From Saprospiraceae bacterium (lineage in GTDB: Bacteria > Bacteroidota > Bacteroidia > Chitinophagales > Saprospiraceae): 64,000 nucleotides of DNA. The position numbers were made by a program, and so were the translations under genes. The stretch spans positions 62,001 through 126,000 of the forward strand of contig JANWXM010000004.1 of assembly GCA_025055285.1 (NCBI GenBank). Direction: 5' to 3'. Shown piece after piece: positions 61,824 to 64,000 of the stretch (position 1 is the stretch's first letter; every line of letters begins with the position of its first letter). The notes beneath the pieces are model-generated. The model saw only the letters and a program-made list of their open reading frames with translations, was not told where the DNA came from and did no database searches.

Positions 61824-64000
61824 TCGCTCATTGCGCGAGGAAGGCATCAAGGTAGCGCTCATCAATTCCAACCCTGCTACCATTATGACAGACCCTGTTA
61901 CCGCTGACTTCATCTATTTGAAACCTCTCGTCCCAGAGAGTATCGAATGGATTCTGCGAGAACACCAAGAAAACCCTGCTCTTCCGCGCATAGATGCGGT
62001 ACTGCCCACCATGGGAGGACAAACTGCCCTCAACCTAGCTATTGAGTGTGATAAGCTTGGTCTTTGGGAGCAATACGGCGTGCGCATGATTGGCGTCGAT
62101 ACGCGTGCCATCGAGACCACGGAAAATCGAGAAGAATTTAAGCGGTTTGTGCTTCGCTTGGGCCTTTCTGTAGCTCCCTCTTACATTGCCAATTCCTTTC
62201 TAGAGGGAAAAGAGGCGGCTCAGAAGATCGGCTTTCCGCTGGTTATCCGGCCCTCCTACACCCTTGGCGGCACGGGCGGCGGTTTTGTAATGCGTGAAGA
62301 GGACTTTGACGAAGCCCTTAGGCGCGGTTTGAATGCTTCACCGACCCACGAGGTATTAGTAGAAAAGGCCGTATTGGGCTGGAAGGAATACGAGCTGGAG
62401 TTACTTCGCGATAAGAACGACAATGTCGTCATCGTTTGCACCGTAGAGAACCTCGATCCTATGGGCATTCACACGGGCGACAGCATCACTATCGCCCCGG
62501 CAATGACGCTAAGTGACACCTGCTTTCAGCAAATGCGCGACCAGGCGTTGCGCATAATGCGTGGATTGGGCAATTTCGCCGGCGGTTGCAATGTCCAGTT
62601 CGCTCAGAATCCGGAAACCGAGGAACTTATCGCTGTTGAGGTAAATCCTCGCGTATCGCGCTCGTCGGCTCTGGCAAGTAAAGCTACGGGCTACCCCATT
62701 GCGAAAATCGCTGCTAAGTTGGCAATTGGATATACTCTAGATGAACTTTTTAATCAGATAACCAAAACGACTTCAGCCCTTTTTGAACCAGTTCAAGATT
62801 ATGTTATTGTTAAAATGCCGCGCTGGAATTTTGAGAAATTTCCAGGTGCTGACGTCCGCTTAGGGCTTCAAATGAAGTCAGTGGGCGAAGCGATGGCGAT
62901 AGGACGGAGTTTTACAGAAGCCCTCCAGAAAGCTTGCCAGAGCCAAGAAAACAATCGCGATGGCCTAGGCGCAGACATGAAAGAATGGCTCAAAACCGAT
63001 GATATTCTCGAACGCTTGGAAAAGGCCTCTGACGACCGTATTTACCGCATAAAAGATGCTCTGCGCCTGGGCATACCATCGCGCACAGTGCAAAAACTCA
63101 CTGGCATCGACCCTTGGTTTATCCAAGAAATCAAAAAACTAGTCAAGATGGAAGAGCAATTGCAGCGTTACAACGTGCCTGAAGATATTCCCGACGACTT
63201 CTTTTTGGAACTTAAGAAAAATGGTTATTCCGACGCACAAATTGCATGGTTGCTGCGCGTAGACGAAGCCTCGGTTACTCAGGAACGCAAACGTCGAGGA
63301 ATCCGACGCGTGTACAAAATGGTAGACACTTGCGCAGCAGAGTTTGAGTCAAAGACCAATTACTTTTACTCCACCTTCGAAAGCGGCATAGCGCAGTTGC
63401 CCCCCTTGACTGACGAAGAAAAAGGGGCAGACAAAATACCTGCTCCAGTTTTTAAGCCCAAAAACGAAAGTATTGTTAGGCGCGATCGCAAAAAAGTGGT
63501 AGTTATTGGCTCAGGACCCAACCGCATTGGTCAAGGTATTGAATTCGATTACTGCTGCGTCCACGGGGTATTAGCTGCAAAAGAAGTGGGCTACGAAACA
63601 ATTATGGTCAATTGCAATCCTGAGACAGTGAGCACAGATTTCGACGTAGCCGACAAACTTTATTTCGAGCCCATCTATTGGGAACATTTAGAGGAAATTT
63701 TGGAGCATGAGGTCCCTGATGGCGTCATCGTGCAGTTAGGCGGCCAAACGGCTCTTAAGCTTGCTGCTAATTTACATAAGAATGGCTGGCCCATCGTTGG
63801 CACCTCTTTTCCAGACATGGACGTTGCAGAAGACCGCGGCCGCTTTAGTGATCTGCTCAAATCCCTCCAAATTCCTTATCCTAAGTATGGAGCTGCCCGC
63901 GATGTAGATGAAGCCTTGGAAATTGCTCGCCGCCTACCGTACCCTCTACTTGTGCGTCCTAGCTATGTTTTGGGTGGCCAGCGGATGAAAATTGTTATCA
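61726..64000 (+). CDS. carB: Carbamoyl-phosphate synthase large subunit, N-terminal two thirds
   Basis: Starts at a GTG (61726): VRDPSIQTVLIIGSGPIIIGQACEF, then SQASRSLREEGI, INSNPATIMTDP, MGGQTALNLA, an ATP-grasp domain with RPSYTLGGTGGGFV, the VEVNPRVSRSSALASKATGYP motif, the oligomerisation region and the second synthetase half with VVVIGSGPNRIGQGIEFDYCCVHG. Open to the window edge. Makes carbamoyl phosphate from bicarbonate, glutamine nitrogen and two ATP for arginine and pyrimidine synthesis. Needs CarA, not in the window. Directly behind a terminator and an Arg-rich ORF. Confidence 0.95.
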   Translation, partial: MRDPSIQTVLIIGSGPIIIGQACEFDYSGSQASRSLREEGIKVALINSNPATIMTDPVTADFIYLKPLVPESIEWILREHQENPALPRIDAVLPTMGGQTALNLAIECDKLGLWEQYGVRMIGVDTRAIETTENREEFKRFVLRLGLSVAPSYIANSFLEGKEAAQKIGFPLVIRPSYTLGGTGGGFVMREEDFDEALRRGLNASPTHEVLVEKAVLGWKEYELELLRDKNDNVVIVCTVENLDPMGIHTGDSITIAPAMTLSDTCFQQMRDQALRIMRGLGNFAGGCNVQFAQNPETEELIAVEVNPRVSRSSALASKATGYPIAKIAAKLAIGYTLDELFNQITKTTSALFEPVQDYVIVKMPRWNFEKFPGADVRLGLQMKSVGEAMAIGRSFTEALQKACQSQENNRDGLGADMKEWLKTDDILERLEKASDDRIYRIKDALRLGIPSRTVQKLTGIDPWFIQEIKKLVKMEEQLQRYNVPEDIPDDFFLELKKNGYSDAQIAWLLRVDEASVTQERKRRGIRRVYKMVDTCAAEFESKTNYFYSTFESGIAQLPPLTDEEKGADKIPAPVFKPKNESIVRRDRKKVVVIGSGPNRIGQGIEFDYCCVHGVLAAKEVGYETIMVNCNPETVSTDFDVADKLYFEPIYWEHLEEILEHEVPDGVIVQLGGQTALKLAANLHKNGWPIVGTSFPDMDVAEDRGRFSDLLKSLQIPYPKYGAARDVDEALEIARRLPYPLLVRPSYVLGGQRMKIVI

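Noticed and set aside
1-64000. tRNA, rRNA or CRISPR arrays
   Set aside because: Intergenic regions were read for cloverleaf, rRNA and repeat-spacer patterns; none found by eye. A covariance-model search would be decisive.

Overview
The window is a chromosomal segment of a member of the Bacteroidota (Bacteroidetes). The evidence is consistent. There are TonB-dependent receptors with N-terminal carboxypeptidase-regulatory-like domains, type IX secretion (T9SS) proteins (a PorV/PorQ-family porin, a PorP/SprF-family protein paired with an OmpA protein, and secreted enzymes with C-terminal sorting-like domains), DUF2480 and DUF4153 proteins, a Rho factor with a long insertion, and many TAnnTTTG -7 elements next to gene starts. 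I cannot place it below phylum. There are no rRNA genes, no tRNA I could recognise, no CRISPR array, no prophage and no intact insertion sequence; the only mobile-type gene is one Rpn/transposase_31-family gene.

Layout. 1-2.4 kb: serS (5' part) divergent from rho. 2.4-7.7 kb: a gene-poor gap with a possible 58-residue ORF, a TonB receptor, a TlpA-like thioredoxin protein and a lipoprotein. 7.9-17.9 kb: a 2-hydroxyacid dehydrogenase, then a three-gene surface module (large TonB receptor, 1351-residue exported protein, PorV/PorQ-like porin) closed by a perfect hairpin. 18-23.5 kb: pabB, a multidomain ThuA/sugar dehydrogenase/cytochrome c lipoprotein behind a structured leader, and a thioredoxin-fold protein. 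23.6-28.8 kb: the Rpn-family gene, the scpB-DUF2480-lytic transglycosylase operon, and the SPFH-RHH-DUF1648 operon, whose last gene has two in-frame stops. 29-34 kb: a metalloprotease-flippase-dienelactone hydrolase operon and an SDR. 34-40 kb: moeA/mobA, a LysM protein, kdsB, sucC and a nitrilase. 40-46 kb: OmpA-PorP pair, a hypothetical gene, an M28 peptidase and rpiB. 46-51.6 kb: a subtilase, a BatA-like protein, DegP/HtrA and Hsp20. 51.9-55.4 kb: cysS, a glutaminyl-cyclase-like M28 protein and TatD. 55.4-61.5 kb: a PAP2/haloperoxidase lipoprotein, membrane proteins and an OmpA protein. 61.6-64 kb: carB, cut by the window edge.

How the genes connect. Much of the window serves the cell envelope: outer-membrane receptors, T9SS components and cargo, periplasmic quality control (DegP), peptidoglycan-linked OmpA proteins, a flippase and KDO activation (kdsB). 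About a dozen predicted signal peptides end just before a glutamine (the Bacteroidetes Q-rule), and a membrane-anchored glutaminyl-cyclase-like protein that could cyclise such N-termini is also present.

The most interesting signals are regulatory. carB is preceded by a short promoter-terminator leader that overlaps a very arginine-rich ORF, which looks like an undescribed attenuator. The degP leader holds a 123-bp element with 13-bp perfect terminal inverted repeats, either a structured RNA or a MITE. Several genes have the -7 box within about 4-13 bases of the start codon, implying leaderless or nearly leaderless mRNAs. The SPFH-RHH operon has an operator-like palindrome between its promoter elements. 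All of these come from reading the sequence by eye and were not tested by searches or folding programs.
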